A stretch of DNA of 64,000 nucleotides from Hyphomicrobiales bacterium (GCA_900472175.1 UCHD01000002.1:171986-235985); one strand, 5' to 3'; shown: positions 7,919 to 17,666, numbered from the stretch's first letter. Notes: generated by a model not told the origin, from the letters alone. Numbers and translations are program-made.

Positions 7919-9265
7919 TCAGCGACTGGCCTGTTCTGTCTGTGTTTTCTGCACAGCGGGGATAGCTGCCGCATCAACTGGAGCCGGAGGCGCCTTGCGA
8001 AGAACCCGCACGACATCGCCAGGCAGAAGAACCGTTGAATCCGACGCAGCGATTTCCGTGACAGATATACCGTCCTGCCGCGTGATCGAGAAAGCAAGCA
8101 TCACCGCACCGGCGCCAGCTTGCGAAGCCGGGTCTCCCGACAACGCCTGAAGAAGAAGTTTCTGTGTCGTCTCTTGCTTCAGTTTCTGCTCGTCCAGACT
8201 AGCCTGCTCCGATTGGAATTCGACAGCAACCTCCGTGCGCTGCTTGTCATAAAGGCCGTCCAGATTGCGTGTCGTTTCGGCGATGTTTTGACGAGCGCGC
8301 ATGATCGCGGTGACAAGATCCAGCCGATTTCCATGATAGCTGCGCAATGTGCGTTCAAGGTCCGACTGCCGCGTCGGCAAAGCAATGCCACGCTCGACCA
8401 TGCTTTTGACATTGGTCAGTTCTTTTTCGATCGATTCGATATCCGCGTCCGTACCGGCGATCTTCTTTTCGATCGTGGCGATTTCCGACGTTAGAAGATC
8501 GCGCAGTTCGAGATAGGATTTCGACTGGCGATCCATGTCATTTGCACGGGCAGCGTAGATGATCTTTTCCTGCTCGAATATCGCCGAGGCGACCCCCTGG
8601 TCATCCCGCATTTCCGGTTCAAGGCGCATTTCCTTGGCGCCGGACATTTCAGCCTGAAGCCGGATAATTTTTATCTTGCTGCGCAGGATCGCGTTGCCGA
8701 TCGCCTGCAGTTGGCCGACATAGCCTGTTTTGTCGGCGACACTTTGGGATCCATCCGAAGGCCGGAATTCGCCGCCGCTCATCGCCACCGATTGCAGGAC
8801 TGTCAACCCGGGCCGAAATTTGTATTCTCCGGGTTTGTTTACGTCACCCACGACGTAGATCGGCGGTTGTTCGAGAATCTCGATGGTGGCCTCAGGCGCC
8901 TGCACCAACCCTATCTTGGTTTTCAACTGCTGGGCGATTTCCGCTGCGAGACCCGCGCCGTCGAGGTCCCCGACCGACAGGGTGCCGATAATCGGAAGCG
9001 ATACCGTTTTTGCTTGCGAAATCAGAAAGTCGCCACCGATCGCATCCCATTTTTCATAAACACCCTTCGTGGGTACCCACTGGACGACCGTCAGGCGAAT
9101 TTTTGTTTGCGGCGCAAATCGATCACTGTCCGCCAGGGCGGGTGAAAAAGTGCCCCCGAAAACAGTTATGGCCGCCGCAGCGAATGCTACTCGTCCTCTA
9201 CCGCGGTAGCGCAAGAAAGATACAATCAATGTATTTCTCCAAGCCAAACTAAAAAGCTGCCCCAT
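7919..9265 (-). CDS. exoF: Exopolysaccharide export protein, ExoF/Wza-like (Poly_export + SLBB)
   Basis: A secreted or outer-membrane-linked polysaccharide export protein of about 448 residues from the ATG at 9265; an ATG at 9343 would add 26 residues. A signal peptide is visible ('VAFAAAAITVFGG' then 'SPALADSD'). The Poly_export part spans the next ~90 residues ('GGDFLISQAKTVSLPIIGTL'), then SLBB-like 'IYVVGDVNKPGEYKF' and 'LTVLQSVAMSGG'. The middle (~170-380) is charged and coiled-coil-like, as in rhizobial ExoF. It heads the minus-strand operon containing the rml genes and flippase, so it most likely exports the same polymer. The start codon is the least certain point. Confidence 0.85.
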   Translation of the reverse strand: MGQLFSLAWRNTLIVSFLRYRGRGRVAFAAAAITVFGGTFSPALADSDRFAPQTKIRLTVVQWVPTKGVYEKWDAIGGDFLISQAKTVSLPIIGTLSVGDLDGAGLAAEIAQQLKTKIGLVQAPEATIEILEQPPIYVVGDVNKPGEYKFRPGLTVLQSVAMSGGEFRPSDGSQSVADKTGYVGQLQAIGNAILRSKIKIIRLQAEMSGAKEMRLEPEMRDDQGVASAIFEQEKIIYAARANDMDRQSKSYLELRDLLTSEIATIEKKIAGTDADIESIEKELTNVKSMVERGIALPTRQSDLERTLRSYHGNRLDLVTAIMRARQNIAETTRNLDGLYDKQRTEVAVEFQSEQASLDEQKLKQETTQKLLLQALSGDPASQAGAGAVMLAFSITRQDGISVTEIAASDSTVLLPGDVVRVLRKAPPAPVDAAAIPAVQKTQTEQASR

Positions 9266-9674
9266 CGCGGGATCCAGCGAACAGTTCCCAGTGTGCCCAT
9301 TGGATAAAAATTGAGAAGGGGAAGACCGGCGGCTTTGCTTCATCAATATGGGTGAGGCCGGAATGCGCGGTCTGCCGTGGACATGAAGGCATCGCTGTCG
9401 ATTGATCCGGACCTATCTAAAGGCGGTCCGCGGTGGCCAAGAAACAGAGGAGAAGGGGCAGGGGACCACCACCGCTTGGGGGCTACGCAGGCTACTTGCC
9501 TCGTCCATTGGGATGAGGGGCATGCTGCAGTCCTTCTGGACAGAGTGAACATCACTGGCCCCGGCTCAGCCCATTTGCGCCGTCGCGGTCGATGGCGGCG
9601 TCAGTTAGAATATTGCGACGACACGTGGATTCCGTTCGCCCTGCCGCACCATCCGCGCAGACGAACCGAGAGTG
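9266..9674. other. Divergent intergenic region, exoF-like / luxR-type
   Basis: About 400 bases between the divergent exopolysaccharide export gene and the LuxR-type gene. It must hold both promoters. I see no convincing gene, riboswitch or long palindrome here. The arrangement makes the LuxR-type protein a candidate regulator of the export operon. Confidence 0.5.
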
Positions 9675-10427
9675 ATGGGTTTGGATATGATGCTGCTGGA
9701 CGGGAATGAGTATGACGCCGCGGGGGCCAGAAGGTCACTTGAGCCATCGCGCGTCATTTTGATCCTGACGAACAGCGGGAGCATATCAACATCCCTTATA
9801 GACGCTGTTGAGCGCGAATTCCCGTGGACTAGGGTCGAACAGGTTGACGCTGTCGATACGGCATGTGCAGCCTTTGCGCATCCCGTCGGACTCATTCTGG
9901 TCGACATCTCCCTGATGAGAAAGGCAGAGGCCGCCTCGGCGGAGCTTTTGCGTATACATCCCCATGCATTGACGGCAGTTATAGAGCCTTACGATAAGGT
10001 CCTGGTCACCTCTCTGGACGATGTGGTGGCATCTTCCCTTGTTCGCAGTGTTCTGCCGATGGACCTCAGGCTCGATGTGTGGCTATCGATCGTACGGCTG
10101 CTGCTTTGCGGCGGGGAATACCTGCCACCAGGATTAATTCTTCGGGGGAAAATCCGCAGCCAGAATTCAAGCCATACCCACAATGGTGTTATGCGCCGCC
10201 CGGCAGCCAATATGGCGGAACTAACCACCCGCGAATCGCAAATTCTGGGAATGGTTTCCCATGGCCTTCAAAACAAACTGATCGCTGCCGAATGCGGGCT
10301 GTCCGAGCATACTGTCAAGATCCACCTGCATCACATCATCCGCAAACTGGGCGTCCACAACAGGACAGAGGCCGCAGCGCGCTTCCGCAGCCTGCATGAC
10401 AGCGGCGCGGCGATGAATGAGAATTGA
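9675..10427 (+). CDS. LuxR-family transcriptional regulator (atypical receiver + GerE HTH)
   Basis: A 250-residue regulator. The C-terminal part (about 175-245) is a clear LuxR/GerE helix-turn-helix: 'LTTRESQILGMVSHGLQNK', 'GLSEHTVKIHLHHIIRKLG', 'NRTEAAARF'. The N-terminal ~150 residues resemble a response-regulator fold ('VGLILVDISLM' in the place of the phosphoacceptor strand) but lack a standard receiver's full acidic pocket, so phosphorylation is doubtful. Start at ATG 9675 (a GTG lies directly before it); internal ATGs at 9687/9690 are possible. It is divergent from the ExoF-like operon, which suggests control of polysaccharide synthesis; that is inference from position. Confidence 0.8.
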   Translation: MGLDMMLLDGNEYDAAGARRSLEPSRVILILTNSGSISTSLIDAVEREFPWTRVEQVDAVDTACAAFAHPVGLILVDISLMRKAEAASAELLRIHPHALTAVIEPYDKVLVTSLDDVVASSLVRSVLPMDLRLDVWLSIVRLLLCGGEYLPPGLILRGKIRSQNSSHTHNGVMRRPAANMAELTTRESQILGMVSHGLQNKLIAAECGLSEHTVKIHLHHIIRKLGVHNRTEAAARFRSLHDSGAAMNEN

Positions 10428-10659
10428 GGCTTTGCGCATGCTCTGATTGCCGGTTTGTCGGCGAATGAGAGATGCCGATACGAAACAAGATCGTGCCCGC
10501 TCTTGCGGCCGGGTCGATTTTCGCGGCCCTCATATCTAGGGCAGCTGGTCGAACTAGTGGCGCGGCGAATTCGTCATGGTCTCCGTCCTGATGGACGCTC
10601 GATAGCCTGAGCGCCGCGTATAGCGGAAACGCAAACGGCCGTCCCAGGTGGCGGCCACG

Positions 10660-10708
10660 CTATCCACAGCCGATCGGCGTGCCCAGTATTAACGCCCCAT
10701 TATCCACA
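10660..10708 (+). promoter_or_regulatory. Pair of DnaA-box-like sites upstream of nrdHIEF
   Basis: TTATCCACA at 10700-10708 is an exact DnaA box; CTATCCACA at 10660-10668 differs by one base. They share orientation, are 40 bases apart and lie 50-100 bases upstream of the nrd promoter. DnaA is known to regulate ribonucleotide reductase genes in E. coli; action here is inferred. Confidence 0.55.
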
Positions 10709-10756
10709 CCGTCACAAAAATTATGCCCGGCGGGCCATGTTTCCCAAGCCCACACA

Positions 10757-10784
10757 TTGACGTTATTTCCCCGTCGTATACTAT
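10757..10784 (+). promoter_or_regulatory. Predicted sigma70-type promoter of nrdHIEF
   Basis: TTGACG (10757-10762), 16-base spacer, TACTAT (10779-10784). Transcription would start near 10791, just before the cobalamin riboswitch. The -10 is covered by the NrdR box. Confidence 0.6.
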
Positions 10785-10793
10785 ATCTAGTGT
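10778..10793. promoter_or_regulatory. NrdR box
   Basis: The 16-mer ATACTATATCTAGTGT closely fits the NrdR consensus acaCwAtATaTwGtgt. It overlaps the predicted -10 element, as expected for an NrdR repressor site controlling ribonucleotide reductase. NrdR boxes usually come in pairs about three helical turns apart; a second good copy is not obvious at that spacing upstream. Confidence 0.75.
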
Positions 10794-10796
10794 TCA

Positions 10797-10987
10797 AGGT
10801 TCCTCTGACTCGCAAGATTCGGAGGCTAAGAGGGAATGCGGTGCGTTCAGCCATTTTGGCCGGGCAAAACCGGAGCTGCCCCCGCAACTGTAAGCGGCAA
10901 GTGCCTGTTTCATTTCAAGTCACTGAAGGCATCGGTCTTCGGGAAGACGGAGCAGGCGCCACGACCCGCAAGCCAGGAGACCTGCCT
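10797..10987 (+). promoter_or_regulatory. Cobalamin (AdoCbl) riboswitch controlling nrdHIEF
   Basis: The conserved core is present in order: GGGAATGCGGTG (10832-10843), GCTGCCCCCGCAACTGTAAG (10875-10894), a GTCACTG segment, a stem around TCTTCGGGAAGACGG, and the B12 box AGCCAGGAGACCTGCC (10971-10986). It sits in the leader of the class Ib ribonucleotide reductase operon, not a B12 gene. Expected behaviour is repression of NrdHIEF when cobalamin is available, presumably leaving a B12-dependent class II reductase to work. The ends are approximate. Confidence 0.92.
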
Positions 10988-11101
10988 TAAACAAAACGTC
11001 CACGGGCGGGGTGTCCGGAAGGTCGCGTGATGTACAGCGGAATGACTCCGCTTTGTGTTGCGTTCTTCCGATGCCCGCCAAAAAGGCTTCGGGGTGAAGG
11101 C

Positions 11102-11164
11102 ATGTCAGTCAATCGAATTCGCAGACCAAGAGATGCGGGATCACGATCGGTGGTACACGCCTAG
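11102..11164 (+). CDS. Possible 20-codon leader peptide downstream of the riboswitch
   Basis: ATG at 11102 preceded by GGGGTGAAGG and closed by TAG at 11162. The encoded peptide is basic (starts MSVNRIRRPRD). It lies between the riboswitch and nrdH. A similarly placed short frame follows the second riboswitch in this window. Too short for coding statistics; it could be chance. Confidence 0.3.
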   Translation: MSVNRIRRPRDAGSRSVVHA

Positions 11165-11266
11165 CCTGATCGCCAGCTCGCAATGAAAACCACACGATCG
11201 GATCCGCGTGCAGCGGCTCGGAACCCTTTCGTGCGCCTAGCAACACGACAGATCACGAGGAAAACC

Positions 11267-11488
11267 ATGAACATTACCGTTTACAGCAAGCCTTCCTGTG
11301 TCCAGTGCACCGCGACCTACCGTGCACTCGATCGCGAAGGCATCGACTATCAGGTCATCGACATCTCCAAGGACGAGGACGCCTTCGCAAAGGTGATCGG
11401 TCTCGGATACCAGCAGGTTCCGGTCGTGATTGCCGGCCAAGACCATTGGGCCGGATTCCGGCCGGACAAGATCAGCGCGCTTTCTTGA
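11267..11488 (+). CDS. nrdH: Glutaredoxin-like protein NrdH
   Basis: A 73-residue thioredoxin-fold electron donor for class Ib ribonucleotide reductase. The redox site is C11-V-Q-C14 in 'SKPSCVQCTATYRALD', followed by 'YQQVPVVIAGQDHWAGFRPDKI', the typical NrdH C-terminal half that binds NrdE. The start at 11267 has GAGGAA ten bases upstream; the reading frame is open 28 codons further but that extension has no family match. First gene of nrdHIEF and the direct target of the cobalamin riboswitch and NrdR box upstream. Confidence 0.95.
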   Translation: MNITVYSKPSCVQCTATYRALDREGIDYQVIDISKDEDAFAKVIGLGYQQVPVVIAGQDHWAGFRPDKISALS

Positions 11489-11505
11489 GTACGGTCTGAC
11501 GAACG

Positions 11506-11913
11506 ATGGGGCTGATCGTCTATTATTCCAGTCTGTCGGAAAACACCCATCGTTTCGTCGCCAAGCTCGGTTTGAAATCGGTCCGCATCCCTGTCAGCCA
11601 AGGCAGGGAAGTGCCCGATGTGCGCGAACCCTTCGTCCTCATCCTACCGACCTATTGCGGCGATGATGGCCGGGGCGCTGTTCCCAAGCAGGTGATCCGC
11701 TTTCTCAACAATGCGGACAACCGATCCCTCATCCGGGGCGTGATCGCCGCCGGCAACAGCAATTTCGGCGAGACGTTTGGTCTCGCGGGCAATGTCATCT
11801 CGGACAAATGCCAAGTGCCGTACCTCTACAGGTTCGAGCTTTTGGGCACGGACGAGGACGTCGCCAATGTCATCAATGGATTGGAGCGATTTTGGACGTC
11901 TCAGAGACTTTGA
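11506..11913 (+). CDS. nrdI: Flavodoxin-like protein NrdI
   Basis: A 135-residue FMN protein that supplies oxidant for assembly of the Mn(III)2-tyrosyl radical cofactor in NrdF. Family features: '[15 protein letters not shown]' phosphate-binding loop at the N terminus, '[19 protein letters not shown]', and '[17 protein letters not shown]'. Normal length. It begins 17 bases after nrdH and its end overlaps the proposed start of nrdE, so the genes are cotranslated. Its presence marks the reductase as class Ib rather than Ia. Confidence 0.95.
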   Translation: MGLIVYYSSLSENTHRFVAKLGLKSVRIPVSQGREVPDVREPFVLILPTYCGDDGRGAVPKQVIRFLNNADNRSLIRGVIAAGNSNFGETFGLAGNVISDKCQVPYLYRFELLGTDEDVANVINGLERFWTSQRL

Positions 11914-14099
11914 CGCGGAATGCAGGCGGAAAACCGCTCAACACTTTTCCTCATTCCGCTGGTGAACGCCCTTTGAAGGCGCCGGAAACCGCGATTGACT
12001 ATCACGCGCTGAACGCGATGCTGAACCTCTATGACGACGAAGGCAAGATCCAGCTGGACAAGGACCGGTTGGCGGCGAAGCAGTATTTTCTCCAGCACGT
12101 CAACCAGAACACCGTGTTCTTCCATAATCTGAGGGAGAAGCTCGATTATCTGGTGACCGAAGGCTATTACGAGCGCGAGGTTCTCGATCAGTATTCCTTC
12201 AATTTCGTGCGCGACCTCTACGATCACGCCTATGCGAAGAAATTCCGCTTTCCGACCTTCCTTGGCGCCTTCAAGTATTACACCAGCTACACGCTCAAAA
12301 CCTTTGATGGAAAACGCTATCTCGAGCGTTATGAGGACCGTATCTGCATGGTGGCGCTGGCACTGGCGCAGGGCAACGAGGCACTCGCCCGCGACATGGT
12401 CGACGAGATCATTTCCGGCCGCTTCCAGCCGGCGACGCCGACCTTCCTCAATGCCGGCAAGAAACAGCGCGGCGAGCTTGTCTCGTGTTTCCTACTGCGG
12501 GTCGAGGACAATATGGAGAGTATCGCCCGCGGCATCAATTCGGCGCTGCAGCTGTCGAAGCGCGGTGGCGGCGTGGCCCTGTCGCTCACCAACATCCGCG
12601 AGGCGGGTGCACCGATCAAGCAGATCGAAAACCAGTCGTCCGGCATCATTCCGGTGATGAAGCTGTTGGAAGACAGTTTTTCCTATGCCAACCAGCTCGG
12701 CGCGCGCCAGGGGGCAGGGGCGGTCTATCTGAACGCCCATCATCCCGACATCATGCGCTTCCTCGATACCAAGCGCGAAAATGCCGACGAGAAGATCCGC
12801 ATCAAGACGCTGTCGCTCGGCGTGGTCGTGCCGGATATCACCTTCGAACTGGCGAAGAACAACGAGGATATGTACCTGTTTTCGCCCTATGACGTCGAGC
12901 GCGTCTACGGGGTGCCGTTCACCGAAATCTCGGTGACGGAAAAATACCGCGAGATGGCGGACGATGCGCGCATTTCCAAGAAGAAGATCAAGGCGCGTGA
13001 GTTCTTCCAGGTGCTGGCCGAAATCCAGTTCGAGAGTGGCTATCCCTACATCATGTTCGAAGACACGGTGAACAAGGCGAACCCGATCGCCGGGCGTATC
13101 ACCATGAGCAATCTCTGCTCGGAAATCCTGCAGGTGAGCGAGGCCAGCGAATACAATGACGACCTCTCCTACAAGACAATGGGCAAGGACATTTCCTGCA
13201 ATCTCGGCTCGCTGAACATTGCAGCCGTGATGGACAGTTCCGATTTCGGCAAGACCATCGAAACGTCGATCCGGGCGCTGACGGCGGTCTCCGACATGAG
13301 CCACATCTCCTCGGTTCCATCGATCGAAAAGGGCAATGACGATAGCCACGCCATCGGTCTCGGCCAGATGAACCTGCATGGCTATCTCGCTCGCGAGCGC
13401 ATCTATTACGGCTCGGACGAAGGTGTCGATTTCACCAACATGTATTTCTACACCGTGACCTATCATGCCATCCGGGCATCGAACCGGATCGCGGTCGAGC
13501 GTGGATTGAGCTTCAAGGGCTTTGAGAACTCGAAATATGCTTCCGGTGACTATTTCGACAAGTACACCGAACAGGAATGGGCACCGGCGACCGAGCGTGT
13601 GACCGAACTGTTCGAGACTGCCGGCATCCACATCCCGACACAGGAAGACTGGCTGGCACTGAAAGCGGCCGTCATGGCGACTGGGCTCTATAACCAGAAC
13701 CTCCAGGCCGTGCCGCCGACGGGCTCGATCTCCTATATCAACCACTCGACGTCCTCGATCCATCCGATCGTCTCGAAGATCGAGATCCGCAAGGAAGGCA
13801 AGATCGGCCGCGTCTATTATCCGGCGCCATACCTCACCAACGACAATCTCGACTATTATCAGGATGCCTACGAGATCGGGCCTGAGAAGATCATCGACAC
13901 CTATGCCGCGGCAACCCAGCATGTCGATCAGGGTCTGTCCCTAACCCTGTTCTTCCGCGACACGGCAACGACGCGCGATATCAACAAGGCGCAGATCTAC
14001 GCCTGGAAGAAGGGCATCAAGACGATCTACTACATTCGTCTTCGCCAGATGGCGTTGTCCGGCACCGAGGTGCAGGGCTGCGTGTCGTGCACGCTTTGA
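11892..14099 (+). CDS. nrdE: Class Ib ribonucleotide reductase, alpha subunit NrdE
   Basis: The catalytic subunit reducing NDPs to dNDPs. Recognisable are '[19 protein letters not shown]', '[19 protein letters not shown]', '[18 protein letters not shown]', the active-site 'NLCSEI', '[18 protein letters not shown]' and the C-terminal redox pair 'CVSCTL' reduced by NrdH. The start is taken as TTG at 11892 because GGAG lies at 11883-11886 and rhizobial NrdE proteins begin close to the '[12 protein letters not shown]' segment; this gives 735 residues and a 22-base overlap with nrdI. The open frame runs upstream to 11808 without support. No large N-terminal ATP-cone is seen, as expected for class Ib. 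Confidence 0.95.
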   Translation: MDVSETLTRNAGGKPLNTFPHSAGERPLKAPETAIDYHALNAMLNLYDDEGKIQLDKDRLAAKQYFLQHVNQNTVFFHNLREKLDYLVTEGYYEREVLDQYSFNFVRDLYDHAYAKKFRFPTFLGAFKYYTSYTLKTFDGKRYLERYEDRICMVALALAQGNEALARDMVDEIISGRFQPATPTFLNAGKKQRGELVSCFLLRVEDNMESIARGINSALQLSKRGGGVALSLTNIREAGAPIKQIENQSSGIIPVMKLLEDSFSYANQLGARQGAGAVYLNAHHPDIMRFLDTKRENADEKIRIKTLSLGVVVPDITFELAKNNEDMYLFSPYDVERVYGVPFTEISVTEKYREMADDARISKKKIKAREFFQVLAEIQFESGYPYIMFEDTVNKANPIAGRITMSNLCSEILQVSEASEYNDDLSYKTMGKDISCNLGSLNIAAVMDSSDFGKTIETSIRALTAVSDMSHISSVPSIEKGNDDSHAIGLGQMNLHGYLARERIYYGSDEGVDFTNMYFYTVTYHAIRASNRIAVERGLSFKGFENSKYASGDYFDKYTEQEWAPATERVTELFETAGIHIPTQEDWLALKAAVMATGLYNQNLQAVPPTGSISYINHSTSSIHPIVSKIEIRKEGKIGRVYYPAPYLTNDNLDYYQDAYEIGPEKIIDTYAAATQHVDQGLSLTLFFRDTATTRDINKAQIYAWKKGIKTIYYIRLRQMALSGTEVQGCVSCTL

Positions 14100-14133
14100 T
14101 TTGAGGCCATCTCAGCTACGCCTGTGCCCGGAG

Positions 14134-14237
14134 CCCCCTCATCCGCCTGCCGGCACCTTCTCCCCGATGGGGAGAAGAGACAAGCGGCTAGCGTGAGGCT
14201 CCCCCTCTCCCTTCGGGGAGAGGGCAGGGTGAGGGGG
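14134..14237. repeat. RIME-like intergenic palindromic repeat between nrdE and nrdF
   Basis: A 104-base mosaic palindrome: outer arms CCCCCTCA (14134-14141) and TGAGGGGG (14230-14237) enclose two hairpins, CTTCTCCCC/GGGGAGAAG near 14158-14178 and CCCTCTCCC/GGGAGAGGG near 14202-14224. Composition, length and layout resemble the RIME elements dispersed in rhizobial genomes. Located inside an operon, it may affect nrdF mRNA level or stability. Confidence 0.75.
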
Positions 14238-14252
14238 CCGGGCGGTCCGTAA

Positions 14253-15251
<999 letters not shown>

Positions 15252-15282
15252 TCCGGTTCTGCAGGCGCTTTCGGCTCAAAAT

Positions 15283-15322
15283 CCCGAACGTGGGTGATGT
15301 TTCGCCCGCGTTCGGGCTGTTT
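15283..15322 (+). terminator. Probable terminator of nrdHIEF
   Basis: CCCGAACGtGGG (15283-15294) pairs with CCCgCGTTCGGG (15304-15315) around a short loop, followed by the weakly T-rich CTGTTTA. A strong stem but a poor U tract. Confidence 0.6.
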
Positions 15323-15333
15323 ACGTTTCAATT

Positions 15334-15349
15334 GTAACCGTAACGTACT
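15334..15349 (+). promoter_or_regulatory. Shared GTAAC direct-repeat motif, copy 1
   Basis: GTAACCGTAACGTACT, identical in 15 of 16 bases to a copy at 17746-17761. Each lies 90-100 bases before the start of the next gene. Candidate operator for an unidentified regulator. Confidence 0.4.
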
Positions 15350-15439
15350 CCCATCGGCCCTGGAAACGGGCGATACATATCCTGGTGGACGGTTGAGACC
15401 ATAGATACGCATTCACCTACCCAACCAGGTATGAGATCG

Positions 15440-15706
15440 ATGTCGACCGGTACGGCGCAGAAAGGATTGTGGAAGCTGATGCTGAAGTTGCCCGCCTTGC
15501 GTGGACAGCTGCAAATCCTCAGCGCCCGGAACAAGAGCCTGCTCAGCCTGTGCGACGCTTTTCACGATGCAAGCTCGACGCTGGATTCCTTGCGGAAGGA
15601 CCCAAAGGCCGATGCCGCCATCATTCGCGAATATGAGACGCTCTGCAGCGAAATCGAAGGCGAAGTGATCGAAATATGCCTGCTGGGACAGCACAAACAG
15701 CGGTAA
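15440..15706 (+). CDS. Small conserved-looking hypothetical protein, helical
   Basis: An 88-residue protein with no motif I recognise. It is rich in Leu, Lys, Glu and Ser and appears mostly alpha-helical ('LWKLMLKLPALRGQLQILSA', then 'LSLCDAFHDASSTLDSLRK'), with two cysteines late in the chain. No signal peptide and no clear transmembrane segment. Start at ATG 15440 (AGG ten bases upstream); ATG 15431 in the same frame is an alternative. Codon use looks like real coding sequence, and a shared promoter-region motif lies about 90 bases upstream. It stands alone between the nrd operon and the TPR protein gene. Function unknown. Confidence 0.6.
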   Translation: MSTGTAQKGLWKLMLKLPALRGQLQILSARNKSLLSLCDAFHDASSTLDSLRKDPKADAAIIREYETLCSEIEGEVIEICLLGQHKQR

Positions 15707-15905
15707 ACATTCATCGCCTACTGGTGTTCAGCCTGGATTTTGCGGCCCGTGCCAAAGTAGAACGCTTCCATGGAGAATTATCAATTCTGAAACAGTCAAA
15801 GGAATTTTTCGCATTTGCAAAGGGTGTTCTTCAGCAAAGAGCGTTTGACCGTTGCGTCAATTCCGTGTGCTACTGTGACCTTAAGTTGAAAACTTGGGGG
15901 CGGGC

Positions 15906-17666
15906 ATGAGCGGCGAGCGTAAATTCGATCGATCATTCTGCAAGAATATTAGCCAAGTGGAGGCGCAGGCGGAGATCGACCGTCTGTTGGCGGATCCGCG
16001 CTTTCAGTCTCCGGAGCGCAACAGGAGCTTTCTGCGCTTCATCGCGGCCGAATTTTTCGAGGGCAGGGCCGAGGTGATCAAGGCCTATGCGATCGCTGTC
16101 GATGTGTTCGGCCGTCCCGCGAATTTCGACCCATCCGCCGATCCGATCGTACGCATCGAAGCGACACGGCTACGCGCGGCTCTGACCCAATATTACGACG
16201 TACACGGTAGCGACACCGGCATCCGCATCGATCTCCCCCGTGGCCGCTATGTTCCGATCTTCACGCGTATGACGCCGGGCGATATGAGCAGCCTGCCAGA
16301 TGAAACGCCGGAGCCGGATATGGCCGATCACGCTCCGGGTGGAGAGGAGAGCGCAAGCCGCCGGTTTTGGCGAGCCAGTACGGCTTTTGCCATGACGTGG
16401 TTGCTTGTCGGCATCGGCATTGCCACATATGCGCTGACGGTAGGTCTTGACGGCTGGAAACACAGTGCCTTGAGGCAGAAGCCCTTGATTTCCATAACGC
16501 TAGACGCCGATGGCGAAGCGCCTGTACGCGCAGTCGAGAACGCCCGGGATTACCTCACTGTTGCAATCGCGCAATTCCAGACAGTGCGGCTCGCATCTGC
16601 CGTCGAGCAGGCCGTCGCGGCGGCGCCCGGCGACTGGGCTGCTTCGAAACTTGTCGCGGCCCTGCGGGGCCAGCGGGTTGCCGAAGACTATCGTGTTGTT
16701 CTCAAATACGAAGGTAGGGGAGGGCAAGGTGTCGTCTGGTGGCATGTCACGGATGCATCGACAGGTGAGGTGCTGCTGTCGGGTTTTGAGGATGCGTTGC
16801 GGCCGGACACAGATACGTTTCCGTCAAGCGAGAGCCTGGCGAGCCGGCTGGCACGGACGCTTGTCGGTACCCGTGGTGCTATCAATGCCATCGAAACACG
16901 TCACGAACTCGATACGCCGTCGCTCGGAAACGGCTGTATCCTGAGAGCGATCGCGGCGGGCGACCGGGGCGATCAGGCGGGCTTGGCGGATGCCCGTGGC
17001 TGCCTGGAGCAGACATTGGCCATTGCGCCCAATGACCCCGGTGTGAAAGCGGAACTGGCAATTGTGCTGCTTGCGCAGGATCCGGTAGATGCCCCCGCCG
17101 ACCTCCTTACGCGAGCCTCCGGGCTGGCTGGAGATGCGGTGAAGCTCGCGCCATTTTCTGCCCGCAGCAAATACGCATTGATGACGAGCCAGTTTCGTGG
17201 TGGGCAGCGGGATGCGGCGATTGAGACGGGATATGCGGCAATGGCCCTCAATCCCAACAATAGCGACATCACGGCACGGTTGGGACTCTATCTCTTTATC
17301 GCTGGGCGTTGGGAGGAAGGTACCGGTCTTGCCATGCGCTCAGCCCAGATGGAACGGACCGTTGCTTCCGATGTTCTCCTGACCCGGGCGCTGAATGCCT
17401 ATCGTCTTGGCCGCTTTGAAGATGCGCTGGCGTTCTCCAAGCGATTGAATATGTCTGACGATTACGCGGTTCAAGCGGTAAAGGCCGCCGCCGCCGGCCA
17501 GTTGGGCAGAGCGGCTGAGGCGCGCCTGGCCTTGGCCAGCCTCGGAGCAGACCAGGCCGATTTTGATGCCACATTTCGCAAGGGCATGAGCGTGCGTTCT
17601 TTCACACCCGAAATGACCGGCCTTCTCGAAACCGGCGTGATGAAGGCTGCGGCACAGAAATTTTGA
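15906..17666 (+). CDS. Membrane-anchored TPR protein with N-terminal DNA-binding-like domain
   Basis: A 586-residue protein in three parts. Residues ~15-120 ('RFIAAEFFEGRAEVIKAYAI', 'ANFDPSADPIVRIEATRLRA', 'IDLPRGRYVPIF') look like the winged-helix-type sensory/regulatory domain that rhizobial adenylate-cyclase-like and TPR proteins carry. One transmembrane helix follows at ~155-180 ('FAMTWLLVGIGIATYALTVG'). The remainder has a TolB/FlgO-like stretch and then TPR-like helices rich in Ala and Leu ('AMALNPNNSDITARLGLYLF'). The topology resembles ToxR/CadC-like proteins, DNA-binding inside and sensor outside. Start at ATG 15906 behind a G-rich SD. No partner gene is adjacent. The regulatory role is inference. 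Confidence 0.7.
   Translation: MSGERKFDRSFCKNISQVEAQAEIDRLLADPRFQSPERNRSFLRFIAAEFFEGRAEVIKAYAIAVDVFGRPANFDPSADPIVRIEATRLRAALTQYYDVHGSDTGIRIDLPRGRYVPIFTRMTPGDMSSLPDETPEPDMADHAPGGEESASRRFWRASTAFAMTWLLVGIGIATYALTVGLDGWKHSALRQKPLISITLDADGEAPVRAVENARDYLTVAIAQFQTVRLASAVEQAVAAAPGDWAASKLVAALRGQRVAEDYRVVLKYEGRGGQGVVWWHVTDASTGEVLLSGFEDALRPDTDTFPSSESLASRLARTLVGTRGAINAIETRHELDTPSLGNGCILRAIAAGDRGDQAGLADARGCLEQTLAIAPNDPGVKAELAIVLLAQDPVDAPADLLTRASGLAGDAVKLAPFSARSKYALMTSQFRGGQRDAAIETGYAAMALNPNNSDITARLGLYLFIAGRWEEGTGLAMRSAQMERTVASDVLLTRALNAYRLGRFEDALAFSKRLNMSDDYAVQAVKAAAAGQLGRAAEARLALASLGADQADFDATFRKGMSVRSFTPEMTGLLETGVMKAAAQKF

Larger units (their letters stand above)
10428..11266. other. Long nrd leader and upstream region
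   Basis: About 840 bases between the LuxR-type gene and nrdH. The first ~230 bases hold nothing I recognise. From 10660 on it contains DnaA-box-like sites, a sigma70-type promoter with an overlapping NrdR box, a cobalamin riboswitch and a short leader frame, listed separately. Confidence 0.7.

Noticed and set aside
12492-13922. A 476-codon open frame on the minus strand opposite nrdE
   Set aside because: Antisense shadow of a well-identified gene; composition reflects GC-rich third positions, no family motifs.
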